Shown piece after piece: positions 16,935 through 26,341 of a DNA stretch of 64,000 nt. This stretch comes from JBJXHN01 sp046233135. Lineage in GTDB: Bacteria; Pseudomonadota; Alphaproteobacteria; Rhodospirillales; Rhodospirillaceae. Under the pieces are notes generated by a model. It ran no database searches. It worked only from the letters and a program-made list of their open reading frames with translations, and was not told the origin of the DNA. The position numbers were made by a program, and so were the translations under genes. Position 1 is the stretch's first letter. The number at the start of each line of letters is the position of its first letter. The stretch is from the NCBI GenBank assembly GCA_046233135.1, contig JBJXHN010000002.1, positions 806,001 to 870,000 of the forward strand, in the 5' to 3' direction.

Positions 16935-17654
16935 TCAGCCTGGGGTTTCGGAGCCGGCGGATTTGGGCAGGGCGCCATAGCCCCGGTTGGCCCAGCGTTC
17001 CAGCAGGGTCAGCAGCAGGGTGGTGACGATGGTCAGGGTCAGATACAGCAGCGTGGCGGCCATCAGGAAAGTGAAGTAGTCCCGGGTGCTGCGCCCGGCC
17101 ACACTGGCGTTGCGCATCAGCTCGTTCAGGCCGATGACCGACACCAGGGCGGTGTCCTTCAGGGTCACCAGGAACAGGTTGCCGAGCCCGGGCAGGGCCA
17201 CGCGCCAGACCTGGGGCAGGATGATCCGGCGGAAGGCGAGGAACCGGGGCATGCCGAAGGCCCGCGCGGCCTCCACCTGGCCCTTGGGGATGGCCAGCAC
17301 GGCGCCGCGAAAGACCTCGGTCGCATAGGCGCCGAAGATCAGGCCCAGCGCCAGCACCCCGCCGGCATAGGGGCTGATCTCGACGGCCGTATCCAGGCCC
17401 AGCGCCGTGTTGAGCAGCCAGCGCATCAGCGCCTCGGCGCCGTAGTACATGATCAGCACCACCAGCAACTCGGGCAGGCCCCGGAACAGGTCCGTATAGC
17501 CGGAGCCGAGCAGGCGGGGCAGAGGATGGGCGGACAGCTTCAGCCGGGCACCGAGCAGGCCGAGAAGCAGGCCAAGGGCGACGCTGCCCAAGGCGAGCTG
17601 CGCCGTCATCAAGGCTCCTTCCAGGAGCAGGTGCCCGAATCCCTGTAAATCCAT
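16935..17654 (-). CDS. Polar amino acid ABC transporter permease (HisQ-like)
   Basis: 239 residues, same permease family, with GLPELLVVLIMYYGAEAL and the ATPase-docking loop VEAARAFGMPRFLAFRRIILPQVW. It should pair with the HisM-like gene just downstream as the membrane heterodimer of a histidine/lysine/arginine/ornithine-type importer. It is the first gene of a two-gene unit. Confidence 0.92.
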   Translation of the reverse strand: MDLQGFGHLLLEGALMTAQLALGSVALGLLLGLLGARLKLSAHPLPRLLGSGYTDLFRGLPELLVVLIMYYGAEALMRWLLNTALGLDTAVEISPYAGGVLALGLIFGAYATEVFRGAVLAIPKGQVEAARAFGMPRFLAFRRIILPQVWRVALPGLGNLFLVTLKDTALVSVIGLNELMRNASVAGRSTRDYFTFLMAATLLYLTLTIVTTLLLTLLERWANRGYGALPKSAGSETPG

Positions 17655-17747
17655 TCCGGAAGCCTACGCCAACCGGGGGCGCCCGGCCAAGCCCTGTTCG
17701 CGGCTGCGGGGCGGGAGCAAGAAGACTTTCGCCCGGCGCACCATCCG

Positions 17748-19727
17748 TTAAGGTTCGTCTTTGTTCGGGGCGTTCATGTCTGGCCGGAGAACCGGTGGCG
17801 CCATGAACTGGTCTTCGCTTGGGCGCAAAGGCCGGATGACGTTCGGGCACGGCGGCGGGAAAGCTACACAATTTTCAAGATCCAGCAGCGCCAGAATCCG
17901 ACAGGCCATCGCACCGGTTTTTCCCCCTTCACAAGCGCCTTTCCTCAATGTTCGGATGATTGCACTGATCCGGGTGCCCCGGTTCGCCAGCCACTTTTCC
18001 GGGGTGTCGGGATCAGGAACAGAGCTGTTGTGCAGGGCAACGGGTAGCCAGTGGTCGTTGAACACGGGAGAGCCGGAAGATCCACGCTCCGTATCTGCAG
18101 AATAGAGGATGAAATCCCCATCCAGGCCTGTCACCCGGCTGTCCCGCATGGCGATGGATTTCGGGCGGCCTCCCGGGTGTTGGATGATCGAAACGTATTC
18201 CCCGAGCAGAGCCTTGCCACTTTCTTCCACCAATGTGAGGTGACCGAAGCGGGCCAGATCTGTCCCGGCACTGTTGACGGGTTCAACTGAAACGAACGTG
18301 AAATCCAGGGCATCGATGGCGGATGTGAAGAACAGGTCCGGGGTCAGGGAGAAGGTATGTGTGGGTCTGCTTTCAAAGTCTTCGTTGTGCTCGTAATCGA
18401 ACAAAAGCCGGACTTGTTGGGCGATTTCGGGAGTGCCGATGACGTGGTTGTTGGTCAGGAACAAGCCCGGGCCAATTAGGAATCCGGTTCCCTGGGGTTG
18501 ACGCATGCCGGCATAAGAAAACTGTACCTCGGCCACAGCCTTCGCCGCCCGGGCTCCGCGGCTGAGGTAGTTCACGGGAAACAGGTTGGATTTGCCCAGA
18601 ATGCGTTCGAAGCCGCTTTCGTCCCCCACCGGCACAAGTCTGTGGCGAGAGCGTCGGCGATCCAGGGCATCCGACATCGCATGAGAGGCCGACCCGCGAA
18701 CGGCCTCTGTCTCGCCCGGGATGTTTTCGTCTATAGATTTTTCTGGTGCCTGCTCGGAAGGATCCGCGTGCGTATCGAAACGTGTTGTGCAGTCATTGGG
18801 GCCAGAGTGGGAATGCCAAAGGGTGCGGATCTGCTGTATGAAGCGCTCTGCGATACGTGAGAACCCGAGATTGTTGGGATGGATTTCGTCGTACCAGTAT
18901 CTTTCCGCATGTGTGACACTCTTTCGGCAGTCGATGTGTCGCACATTTGTTTTGTAATTCTCTGCAAGATCGCTTAGGCGTTTATGCAGCTTGTCAATCA
19001 GTTCTATGATGACAATGTCCCACATGTTTTCCGGGACTCGGGCTTCTTGCAGGGGCATGCCAAGCCATTTTCCCCCTGGCCTGGGGATGGCGTAGTCGTA
19101 ACCGTGCGTCAGAATGTATAGATCAGATTTGGCTTTCAGGGCCGCTTCGAAAATACGCGTGTAGCCTTCGCAGACCGTATCCAGCATGGCGTCCGCTGCC
19201 GTCTGATTCAGGATGTCAGCCGCCGTCATTCCCTTTTGAAAGGGGGTGAGCAGTGCCGAAAAGTGGCCTTGGCCCAAGACGTCGTTTCCTGCTGCGCTTA
19301 TAAGTAGAAAATCCGCATTTGTATCTTTTATGGCATCGACAAACTCTTTCTCTTTCAGCATGTGCCGGAGAGTGTCGCCAGCTCCTCCGAGGGATTTTGT
19401 GGGGTAAACCTGGCTTATGTTATCGATGATATCATCCAGAAAAACCGGGTATTGAAACCAGCTGTCGCCTTCAGAGACAATCACGGGGCGGCAGAAGCCT
19501 GCCTTTTGCCGTTGGATAAAATTCTGATCGCGAGCGTTGCGGGCTGAACTATTGAAAAATGAAACGGCTATATTGCCTTCTTCTGCTTTGGACTCGACTG
19601 TCGGAGCGAAGGGAAGGGGGCCGGGCGGAAACACTTCGAATGCCTGTTTGAGGCGGTTGATCGCCTCCCGGTCTGCCGTTTCGAAGGGGTTCTGTGTCGA
19701 GGGTTGCAAGTTATCGGGGTTTTTCAT
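17748..19727 (-). CDS. SGNH/GDSL hydrolase fused to a trypsin-like serine protease
   Basis: 659 residues, two catalytic domains. Residues about 80-305 are SGNH hydrolase-like: block I VIVSEGDSWFQYP (Ser89), block III ISAAGNDVLG (Asn148), block V YDEIHPNNLG (Asp280, His283). After an acidic linker (310-365), residues 370-620 are a chymotrypsin-fold protease: GTGFLIGPGLFLTNNHVIG (His428), ALDFTFVSVEP (Asp475), ERGSSGSPVFND (Ser551). All catalytic residues are present. There is no signal peptide, so it should act in the cytoplasm. Trypsin-like domains with the ERGSSGSP motif are known as effectors in bacterial conflict systems; that role here is inference. The SGNH part could be an esterase or lipase. 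The 5' half is more A+T-rich than the neighbours, and no obvious partner gene is adjacent. Confidence 0.85.
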   Translation of the reverse strand: MKNPDNLQPSTQNPFETADREAINRLKQAFEVFPPGPLPFAPTVESKAEEGNIAVSFFNSSARNARDQNFIQRQKAGFCRPVIVSEGDSWFQYPVFLDDIIDNISQVYPTKSLGGAGDTLRHMLKEKEFVDAIKDTNADFLLISAAGNDVLGQGHFSALLTPFQKGMTAADILNQTAADAMLDTVCEGYTRIFEAALKAKSDLYILTHGYDYAIPRPGGKWLGMPLQEARVPENMWDIVIIELIDKLHKRLSDLAENYKTNVRHIDCRKSVTHAERYWYDEIHPNNLGFSRIAERFIQQIRTLWHSHSGPNDCTTRFDTHADPSEQAPEKSIDENIPGETEAVRGSASHAMSDALDRRRSRHRLVPVGDESGFERILGKSNLFPVNYLSRGARAAKAVAEVQFSYAGMRQPQGTGFLIGPGLFLTNNHVIGTPEIAQQVRLLFDYEHNEDFESRPTHTFSLTPDLFFTSAIDALDFTFVSVEPVNSAGTDLARFGHLTLVEESGKALLGEYVSIIQHPGGRPKSIAMRDSRVTGLDGDFILYSADTERGSSGSPVFNDHWLPVALHNSSVPDPDTPEKWLANRGTRISAIIRTLRKGACEGGKTGAMACRILALLDLENCVAFPPPCPNVIRPLRPSEDQFMAPPVLRPDMNAPNKDEP

Positions 19728-19798
19728 TACATTTTTTTCTTTCTGATAGTTTTTGTATCGTAAAAGGGTATGTGCATTTTTATGGCGAAGTCTAGTCG

Positions 19799-19837
19799 TA
19801 AAAAGGCCCGGCTGCGCAGTCTTTGCGCAGCCGGGCC
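19799..19837 (-). terminator. Terminator of glgP
   Basis: Perfect 14-bp stem GGCCCGGCTGCGCA / TGCGCAGCCGGGCC with a 5-nt loop; on the minus strand it is followed by TTTTTACG. It lies 66 bp downstream of the glgP stop. Confidence 0.85.
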
Positions 19838-19902
19838 ATTCCGTTGAAGCCTATTTGGTTTCGCCTCCTTCGGAGGCCGGGGCATTGGGGCGTGTTACAC
19901 CC

Positions 19903-22383
19903 CTACTTCCCGTCCATGGCGGTCACGCCCCAGATGTCCCGGGCATAGGTATGGATGGAGCGGTCGGAGCTGAACTTGCCGATTCGCGCCACGTTCAGGA
20001 TCGCCTTGCGCGCCCAGGCGGCCTTGTCGGCATAAAGGGCGTCCACCGCATCCTGGGCTTCCATATAGGCGCGGAAGTCGGCCATCAGCATGTAGGGGTC
20101 GCCGTTGCCGAAGACATTGTTCAGGATCGGGTGGTAGCGGTCGGGCTGTTCGGTGCAGAAGAAGCCGTCGCGGATCATGCCGATCACCGTCGACAGCTCG
20201 CCGTCGCCGTTGGCCCAGCCCTGGGCGTCGTAGCCCGACGCCTTCAGTTCGCGCACCTGTTCGGCGGTGTGGCCGAAGATGAAGATGTTCTCGTCGCCCA
20301 CTTCTTCGCGGATTTCGATGTTCGCGCCGTCCAGGGTGCCGATGGTCAGCGCCCCGTTCAGGGCGAACTTCATGTTGCCCGTGCCCGACGCTTCCGTCCC
20401 GGCCGTGGAAATCTGTTCCGACAGGTCGCTGCCCGGGATCAGCACCTCGGCGGTGGAGACGTTGTAGTTGGGTACGAAAGCCACCTTCAGCAGGCCGCGC
20501 ACCGCAGGATCGTGGTTGATGGTCTCGGCCACGTCGTTGATCAGGCGGATGATCTGCTTGGCGACGTAATAGCCCGGCGCCGCCTTGCCGCCGAAGATCA
20601 CCGCCCGGGCCTGCTGGGCCGGTTCGGGAGTGTGGCGGATGCGGTTGTAGCGGGCGATCACCTGAAGGATGTTCAGAAGCTGGCGCTTGTATTCGTGGAT
20701 GCGCTTGATGTGCACGTCGAACAGGGCATTCGGCGACATCGCCACTCCCACCCGGTCGGCGATCAGGGCCGCCGCCCGTTCCTTGGCGTCGTGCTTGATG
20801 TCCATGAAGCGTTCGCGGAACGAGGCGTCCTCGGCCAAGGGCTCCAGGTCATGCAGCTTGGCCAGATCGGTGATCCAGCCTTCGCCGATGGCTTCGTTGA
20901 TCAGGCCGGCCAGCGGTGGGTTGGCCTGCAGCAGCCAGCGGCGCTGGGTGATCCCGTTGGTGACGTTGATGAACTTGCCGGGATACAGCGCGTCGAAGTC
21001 GGGGAACACCCGCTCGCGCAGCAGATGGGTATGCAGGGCGGCAACCCCGTTGACCTTGGTGCTGCCCACCACCGCGAGATGGGCCATGCGCACCCGGTGC
21101 GTGCCCTCGTCGATCAGCGACATCCGCCGGGTCATGCCCACATCGCCCGGATAGGCGCGGCGCACATCCTGCAGGAAGTGGTGGTTGATCTTGTAGATGA
21201 TCTCCAGATGCCGGGGCAGGATCGCTTCGATCATGTCCACCGGCCAGGTTTCCAGCGCCTCGGGCAGCAGGGTGTGGTTGGTATAGGCAAAGGTCTTGCG
21301 GGTGATGTCCCAGGCCTCATGCCAGTCCAGCCCGTGCTGGTCGATCAGCAGGCGCATCAGTTCGGGGATCGCCATCGCCGGATGGGTGTCGTTCAGCTGG
21401 ATCGTCACCTTTTCGGGGAACATGTGAAGGTTCTGGTGCACCTTCAGGAAGCGCGACAAAATATCCTGCAGCGAGGCGGAGACGAAGAAATACTCCTGCT
21501 TCAGCCGCAGTTCCTGCCCCATCAGCGTGGTGTCCATGGGGTAGAGCACCTTGGACAGGTTTTCGCTGACGGTCTTTTCCTTCACCGCCTCGATATAGTT
21601 GCCTTCGTTGAAGTAGCGCAGGTCGAAGTCCTGGGTGGAGCGGGCCGACCACAGGCGCAGGTTGGCGGCGAAAGTGCCTCCGTAGCCGGTTTCCTTCAGG
21701 TCGAAGGCCTGGGCCATCACCGTTTCCGCATCCACCCAGCGGCAGCGTTCCTCGCCGTCCTCGTCGCGGAAGCAGACGATGCGGCCGCCGAAGCGCACGG
21801 TGTAGGCAACGTTGTGGCGGGCGATTTCCCAGGGCGAGCCGTTGCGCAGCCAGCTTTCCGGATGTTCCACCTGCTGGCCGTTCTCGATGGTCTGGGAGAA
21901 CATGCCGAATTCATAGCGGATGCCGTAGCCGTAGCCGGGATAGCCATGGGTCGCCATGCTGTCCAGGAAGCAGGCGGCAAGCCGGCCCAGGCCGCCGTTG
22001 CCCAATGCCGCATCCATTTCCTGTTCGGCCACTTCGTCCAGGTCCTGGCCCAGGTCGCGCAGGGCGGCGCGCACTTCCGGCTCGATCTTCAGGTCCAGAA
22101 GGTGCTTCAGCAGCCGCCGGCCGGTCAGGAACTCCAGGGACAGATAATAGACCCGCTTCAGGTCCTGGCCGTACTGGGCGCGGCTGGTCTTCATGCCCTG
22201 TTCGGACAGATGACCGCGCAGCAGATGCGCCAGCGCCAGGAACCAGTCCTGCGGGCCGGCGGTGACCGGGTCGAAACCCACCGCCCGCACCATCGAGGAC
22301 ATCAGCCCCCGCTTGATCGCCTCAACATCGGCGAAGTCCACGGGGTCGTGCAGAACGAAATCGGGTCTGATCGGCGTGTCCAT
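19903..22383 (-). CDS. glgP: Glycogen/maltodextrin phosphorylase
   Basis: 826 residues from the ATG at 22383 (MDTPIRPDF); an upstream in-frame start at 22428 is less likely. It releases glucose-1-phosphate from alpha-1,4-glucan ends. The pyridoxal-phosphate lysine is in the family block GTGNMKFALNGALTIGTLDG. LGNGGLGRLAACFLDS, VQLNDTHPA-like IQLNDTHPAMAIPEL and the KRIHEYKRQLLN motif are also present. It lies 120 bp downstream of glgA, so the two are probably one unit. Confidence 0.97.
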   Translation of the reverse strand: MDTPIRPDFVLHDPVDFADVEAIKRGLMSSMVRAVGFDPVTAGPQDWFLALAHLLRGHLSEQGMKTSRAQYGQDLKRVYYLSLEFLTGRRLLKHLLDLKIEPEVRAALRDLGQDLDEVAEQEMDAALGNGGLGRLAACFLDSMATHGYPGYGYGIRYEFGMFSQTIENGQQVEHPESWLRNGSPWEIARHNVAYTVRFGGRIVCFRDEDGEERCRWVDAETVMAQAFDLKETGYGGTFAANLRLWSARSTQDFDLRYFNEGNYIEAVKEKTVSENLSKVLYPMDTTLMGQELRLKQEYFFVSASLQDILSRFLKVHQNLHMFPEKVTIQLNDTHPAMAIPELMRLLIDQHGLDWHEAWDITRKTFAYTNHTLLPEALETWPVDMIEAILPRHLEIIYKINHHFLQDVRRAYPGDVGMTRRMSLIDEGTHRVRMAHLAVVGSTKVNGVAALHTHLLRERVFPDFDALYPGKFINVTNGITQRRWLLQANPPLAGLINEAIGEGWITDLAKLHDLEPLAEDASFRERFMDIKHDAKERAAALIADRVGVAMSPNALFDVHIKRIHEYKRQLLNILQVIARYNRIRHTPEPAQQARAVIFGGKAAPGYYVAKQIIRLINDVAETINHDPAVRGLLKVAFVPNYNVSTAEVLIPGSDLSEQISTAGTEASGTGNMKFALNGALTIGTLDGANIEIREEVGDENIFIFGHTAEQVRELKASGYDAQGWANGDGELSTVIGMIRDGFFCTEQPDRYHPILNNVFGNGDPYMLMADFRAYMEAQDAVDALYADKAAWARKAILNVARIGKFSSDRSIHTYARDIWGVTAMDGK

Positions 22384-22503
22384 GGGTGTCGGGGCCTTTC
22401 GTGCGAGGGGCCCCCGAATGGCCGGCACAGAATGCCGGGCGCGGGGGCCAAGCGGGCGGTTGAGGGCGGGCGTACCGAATAAGGCGGGCAGCGGCGTCCC
22501 GGA

Positions 22504-23943
22504 TCAGGCAAGCATGGCCGCGTAGGCGTCCAGATAGGTGGCGGCGGACCGGTTCCAGCTGAAATCCTGGGCCATGGCCCGGCGGCGGGCGGCGTGGAAG
22601 GCGGCACCATCGTGGTAAAGGCCGATGGCCCGGCCGACCGCCCAGGACACCGCATCCCCCCACGGATGGTCAAAGACCACACCGGTCCCGTCCGCTCCAT
22701 GGTCCACATGCACCACCGAGTCCGCAAGCCCCCCCGTGCGCCGCACCACCGGAAGGGTGCCGTAGCGCAGGGCATAAAGCTGGGTCAGACCGCAGGGTTC
22801 GAACCGCGAGGGCACCAGCAGGAAGTCCGATCCGGCCTCGATCAGATGGGCCAAGCGCTCGTTGTAGCCCACATGCACGGCCACGGTGCCGGCATGGCGC
22901 CCGGCGGCCTCGTTCAGGGCATGTTCCAGCCAGACTTCGCCCGAGCCGAGCACCGCCAGCTGCGCCCCACCTTCCAGCAGGCGGGGCAGGGCGTGCAGCA
23001 CCATGTCGATGCCCTTCTGCTCCACGAAGCGGGAGACCAGGCCGAACAGCGGCCGGCTGCCGTCGCCTTCCAGCCCCATCTGATGCATCAGCGCGGCCTT
23101 GTTGGCGGCCTTGCCGGGTCCCGGATCGGCCGGGTCGATGGGGGCGGCGATCAGCGGGTCGCCCAGGGGATTCCATGCGTCCATATCAATGCCGTTGAGG
23201 ATGCCGATCAAATCGGCGGAGCGCTGCCGCAGCAGCCCGTCCATGCCGCGCCCGCCTTCCGGGGTCTGAATTTCGCGCGCATAGGTAGGGCTGACCGTGG
23301 TAATCGTCCGAGCGTAGCTCAAGCCGGCCTTGAGATATGAGACAAGTCCGTAAAATTCCAAACCGGACATCTGGTACATCCACTGGGGCAAGCCCAGCGG
23401 GGCCAAGACTTCCTGTCCGAAGCCGCCGGCATACTGCATATTGTGGATGGTGAACATCACCGGCGGCTTCTGCGCCGTCCAGGCCCGCAGGAAGGCGGGT
23501 ACCAGACCGGTCTGCCAGTCGTGGGCGTGGATCACGTCGGGCTGCCAGTCCATCAGGTCGCTGGCCACCCCGACGATGGCGGCGGCCTTGGACAGCAGGC
23601 CGAAGCGCCGCCAGTTGTCCCACCAGTCCTGGCCCGGCCGCTCCATATAGGGGTCGCCGGCGCGATCGAACAGCGGCGGGCAGTCCACCAGCCACAGGGG
23701 TACGCCGCTGTCGGGGAAATGCCCTTCCAGCAACCGGACCTCGCCGGCTCCCATCAGGTCGCCCAGATGCACGGTGCCGCCGGTCAGGTGGGCGCGGGCC
23801 ATGGCATCGGGATAGGCGGGCAGCATCACCCGCGCATCGGCCCCCAATCCGCGCAGGGCCGCCGGCAGCGCGCCGGCCACATCCCCCAGGCCCCCGGTCT
23901 TGACCAGGGGGTAGGCTTCCGAAGTCACGAAGAGAATTTTCAT
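22504..23943 (-). CDS. glgA: Glycogen synthase (ADP-glucose)
   Basis: 479 residues, GT5 family. It starts MKILFVTSEAYPLVKTGGLGDV, with the ADP-glucose-binding KTGGLGD motif at residues 15-21. The second Rossmann half contains GLVSRFVEQKGIDMVLHALP and PSRFEPCGLTQLYALRYGT (the E-x7-E region). It extends alpha-1,4-glucan from ADP-glucose. It is divergent from glgC, which makes the substrate. Confidence 0.97.
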   Translation of the reverse strand: MKILFVTSEAYPLVKTGGLGDVAGALPAALRGLGADARVMLPAYPDAMARAHLTGGTVHLGDLMGAGEVRLLEGHFPDSGVPLWLVDCPPLFDRAGDPYMERPGQDWWDNWRRFGLLSKAAAIVGVASDLMDWQPDVIHAHDWQTGLVPAFLRAWTAQKPPVMFTIHNMQYAGGFGQEVLAPLGLPQWMYQMSGLEFYGLVSYLKAGLSYARTITTVSPTYAREIQTPEGGRGMDGLLRQRSADLIGILNGIDMDAWNPLGDPLIAAPIDPADPGPGKAANKAALMHQMGLEGDGSRPLFGLVSRFVEQKGIDMVLHALPRLLEGGAQLAVLGSGEVWLEHALNEAAGRHAGTVAVHVGYNERLAHLIEAGSDFLLVPSRFEPCGLTQLYALRYGTLPVVRRTGGLADSVVHVDHGADGTGVVFDHPWGDAVSWAVGRAIGLYHDGAAFHAARRRAMAQDFSWNRSAATYLDAYAAMLA

Positions 23944-24285
23944 TCCGGTTCCGGTTGCAAGTCTCGCCGTTGCGGCAGAAAGCCATCACTGCCAGGAACC
24001 GGCTACCGGGACAAGGAAGAATTGATTGGGGGGCCGCCCCGTCACCCGCATGACATGGCGCTTCAGGTGCCAGGAGTTGAGAAGCCAGTGGGACAAAAAG
24101 CGGTACTGGTCTGTTCGGTTTCGAAAATTTAACCCGAAAGCCGAAGTGGCTTCGCTAATTTCCCATGCGTTCGGCCCGAAGAACAGCTAGGCTGTTCGCA
24201 ACAGCAAAAAAGCGACCCCCTTTCCGACCGTAGGGGAGGGGAGCCCCGATGGACCCGGGGGAACAGGACGGAAGGAGGCGCCACC
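23944..24285. other. Intergenic region between divergent glgA and glgC
   Basis: 342 bp containing a moderately A+T-rich centre (24100-24200) with short inverted sequences (GAACAGCTAGGCTGTTC at 24180-24196, a near-perfect dyad). It must hold the promoters of both glycogen units. GGAAGGAGG lies about 9 bases before the glgC ATG. No gene seen. Confidence 0.5.
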
Positions 24286-25566
24286 ATGGACCAAATTACC
24301 GAATTCCAACTGGATATCAACCGGGCGCTGAAGGAGACGCTTGCGCTGGTGCTGGCGGGGGGGCGGGGGTCGCGTTTGCGTGACCTGACCAACCGGGAAA
24401 GCAAGCCGGCCATTTCCTTCGGCGGGAAGTACCGCATCATCGACTTCCCGCTGTCCAACTGCATCAACTCGGGCATCCGCCGCGTCTGCGTCCTGACCCA
24501 GTACCGGGCGCATACGCTGATCCACCACGTGCAGCGGGGCTGGGGTTTCCTGCGCGCCGAGATCGGCGAGTTCGTAGAGCTGTGGCCGGCCCAGCAGCAG
24601 ACGGATTCCGAACGCTGGTACATGGGCACGGCGGATGCGGTGCACCAGAACCTGGACCTGATCCGCATGCACGATCCCCGGTTCGTGCTGGTGCTGGCCG
24701 GGGACCATATCTATAAGCAGGATTACGCCAAGCTGCTGGCCCACCACATCCAAAGCGGCGCCGATTGCACGGTGGCCTGCGTCGATGTGCCGCTGGAGGA
24801 AGCGCGCGGCTTCGGGGTGGTGGATGTCAACGAAGACAACGACATCATCCGCTTCCTGGAAAAACCGAAGGATCCGCCGTCCATGCCCGGCCGGCCGGAC
24901 CGGGCGTTCGCGTCCATGGGCATCTATGTGTTCAACGCGGATTATCTGTACGAAATCCTCGAAATGGATTCGCAAAGCGACCACAGCGAGCACGATTTCG
25001 GCAAGGACATCATCCCTGCGCAGGTGGGCAAGGCCCGGCTGAAGGCCCACAGCTTCGCCAAGTCCTGCGTCTATTCGGTGGGCAAGCGCGAGCCCTACTG
25101 GCGGGATGTGGGGACGGTGGACGCCTATTGGGCGGCCAACATGGACCTGACCACGGTGACACCGGCGCTGGACCTCTATGACCCCATGTGGCCGATCTGG
25201 ACCTATCAGATGCAGCGGCCGCCGGCCAAGTTCGTCTTCGACCTGGAAGACCGGCGCGGTCTGGCGGTGGATTCCATGGTCTCGGCGGGGTGCATCATCT
25301 CCGGCGGGCAGCTGCGCCGGTCGGTGCTGTTCAACGACGTGCGGGTCAACAGCTACAGCGTCGTCGAGGATACGGTGGTGCTGCCCATGGCCGACATCGG
25401 CCGTCATGCCAAGCTGCGCGGCTGCATCGTCGGCACCGGCTGCCGTGTCCCCGAAGGCCTGGTGGTCGGCGACGACCCCGTCGAAGACGCCCGCCGCTTC
25501 CACCGCACCGAACAGGGCATCTGTCTGGTGACCTCCGACCGCATCGCCGCGCTGGGATTGGGGTGA
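24286..25566 (+). CDS. glgC: Glucose-1-phosphate adenylyltransferase
   Basis: 426 residues. The nucleotidyl-transferase signature LVLAGGRGSRLRDLTNRESK (residues 18-37) is followed by FGGKYRIIDFPLSNC, and the C-terminal third is a left-handed beta-helix with hexapeptide-like turns (YSVVEDTVVLPMADIGRHAKL). It makes ADP-glucose from ATP and glucose-1-P and is the usual allosteric control point. A strong GGAAGGAGG ribosome-binding site precedes the start. Confidence 0.97.
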   Translation: MDQITEFQLDINRALKETLALVLAGGRGSRLRDLTNRESKPAISFGGKYRIIDFPLSNCINSGIRRVCVLTQYRAHTLIHHVQRGWGFLRAEIGEFVELWPAQQQTDSERWYMGTADAVHQNLDLIRMHDPRFVLVLAGDHIYKQDYAKLLAHHIQSGADCTVACVDVPLEEARGFGVVDVNEDNDIIRFLEKPKDPPSMPGRPDRAFASMGIYVFNADYLYEILEMDSQSDHSEHDFGKDIIPAQVGKARLKAHSFAKSCVYSVGKREPYWRDVGTVDAYWAANMDLTTVTPALDLYDPMWPIWTYQMQRPPAKFVFDLEDRRGLAVDSMVSAGCIISGGQLRRSVLFNDVRVNSYSVVEDTVVLPMADIGRHAKLRGCIVGTGCRVPEGLVVGDDPVEDARRFHRTEQGICLVTSDRIAALGLG

Positions 25567-25587
25567 ACGCGGGGCGCAGGGGCCGCC

Positions 25588-26014
25588 TCAGGCTTCCTGG
25601 TCCCAGGGATTGACGACAGTCAGGCCGGCTGCGAGGAACGGTGCCGTGTCCCGGGTCGCGACAGCAAAAGCACGGCTGGCGGCTGTCGCGGCAATGAAGC
25701 CATCTGCTTGGCCAATGGCCTGTCCTTTGGCTCGCGCGGCGGCCATTAGAGAGGCGAAGGCTTTGGTTGCGGTAAGATCAAAAGGGACAATCCGGTCCCT
25801 AAAAAGGGGGCAGGACCTCACTCTCCAGAAGCAACTCCAACCGAGTCTTTCGTTTGCTATCGGGCAGTGTGGATATGCCGAAGCGCAGCTCGGCTATGGT
25901 GATCGTCGAGAGATAGAGTGTGTCGATGGTCTGAGCGTCAAGCCAGGCGACAACACGGAAATCCGGTGCTGCACGCATCGGTTCCGATATCACATTGGTG
26001 TCGAGCAGAATCAT
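25588..26014 (-). pseudogene. fitB: FitB/VapC-type PIN-domain toxin, frameshifted
   Basis: The 5' frame from the ATG at 26014 reads MILLDTNVISEPMRAAPDFR with Asp5 and a later AELRFG (Glu42), then stops at 25799 right after ...ESEVLPPF. The adjoining frame continues the fold as LFRDRIVPFDLTATKAF, GQADGFIAATA and VATRDTAPF, ending at 25588. Together they give a full FitB-like PIN ribonuclease of about 140 residues with its acidic active site split across two frames. The break is at a G5/A5 run (25801-25810), so one inserted base, or a sequencing error there, explains it. The start overlaps the antitoxin stop (ATGA). Confidence 0.8.
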
Positions 26015-26274
26015 CCGTCCAGGTCGATAGGGCGAGCCGGGGTCCTGTCCCGGGTTATTGCCGTGTCGAACAGCTGCTGTTCCTCGGAAGATAGTCGGCT
26101 CTCGTGCCATATGCCGGCCAGAAGGGAGCCCAGTTTGACCCGATCTGCCGGCCGTGCTGCTTCTTCTAGGATGCTGCGGGCTTCCGCTTCCGGGCTCCGG
26201 CCGTGCTTCTCGGCGAGCGCCTTCAGGGCCTGATGGGTTTCGGCTGGCAGATCGTGGATCGTGAGCGCTGGCAT
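26011..26274 (-). CDS. fitA: FitA-like ribbon-helix-helix antitoxin
   Basis: 87 residues. The N-terminal RHH DNA-binding segment MPALTIHDLPAETHQALKAL, followed by LAEKHGRSPEAEARSILEEA, matches FitA / StbC-type antitoxins. The C-terminal tail should wrap the toxin. Such antitoxins repress their own operon as a complex with the toxin. It overlaps the toxin start by 4 bp. The antitoxin is intact although the toxin is frameshifted. Confidence 0.85.
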   Translation of the reverse strand: MPALTIHDLPAETHQALKALAEKHGRSPEAEARSILEEAARPADRVKLGSLLAGIWHESRLSSEEQQLFDTAITRDRTPARPIDLDG

Positions 26275-26341
26275 AACGATATCATCTCCATTTTGATGAC
26301 AGCATCATGTTTGGCCGCACCTGACACTCTGTCAAGCCGCC

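Noticed and set aside
19753..22482. Plus-strand frame of 909 codons opposite glgP
   Set aside because: No recognisable domain; glgP is intact on the minus strand and the terminator at 19799 fits it.
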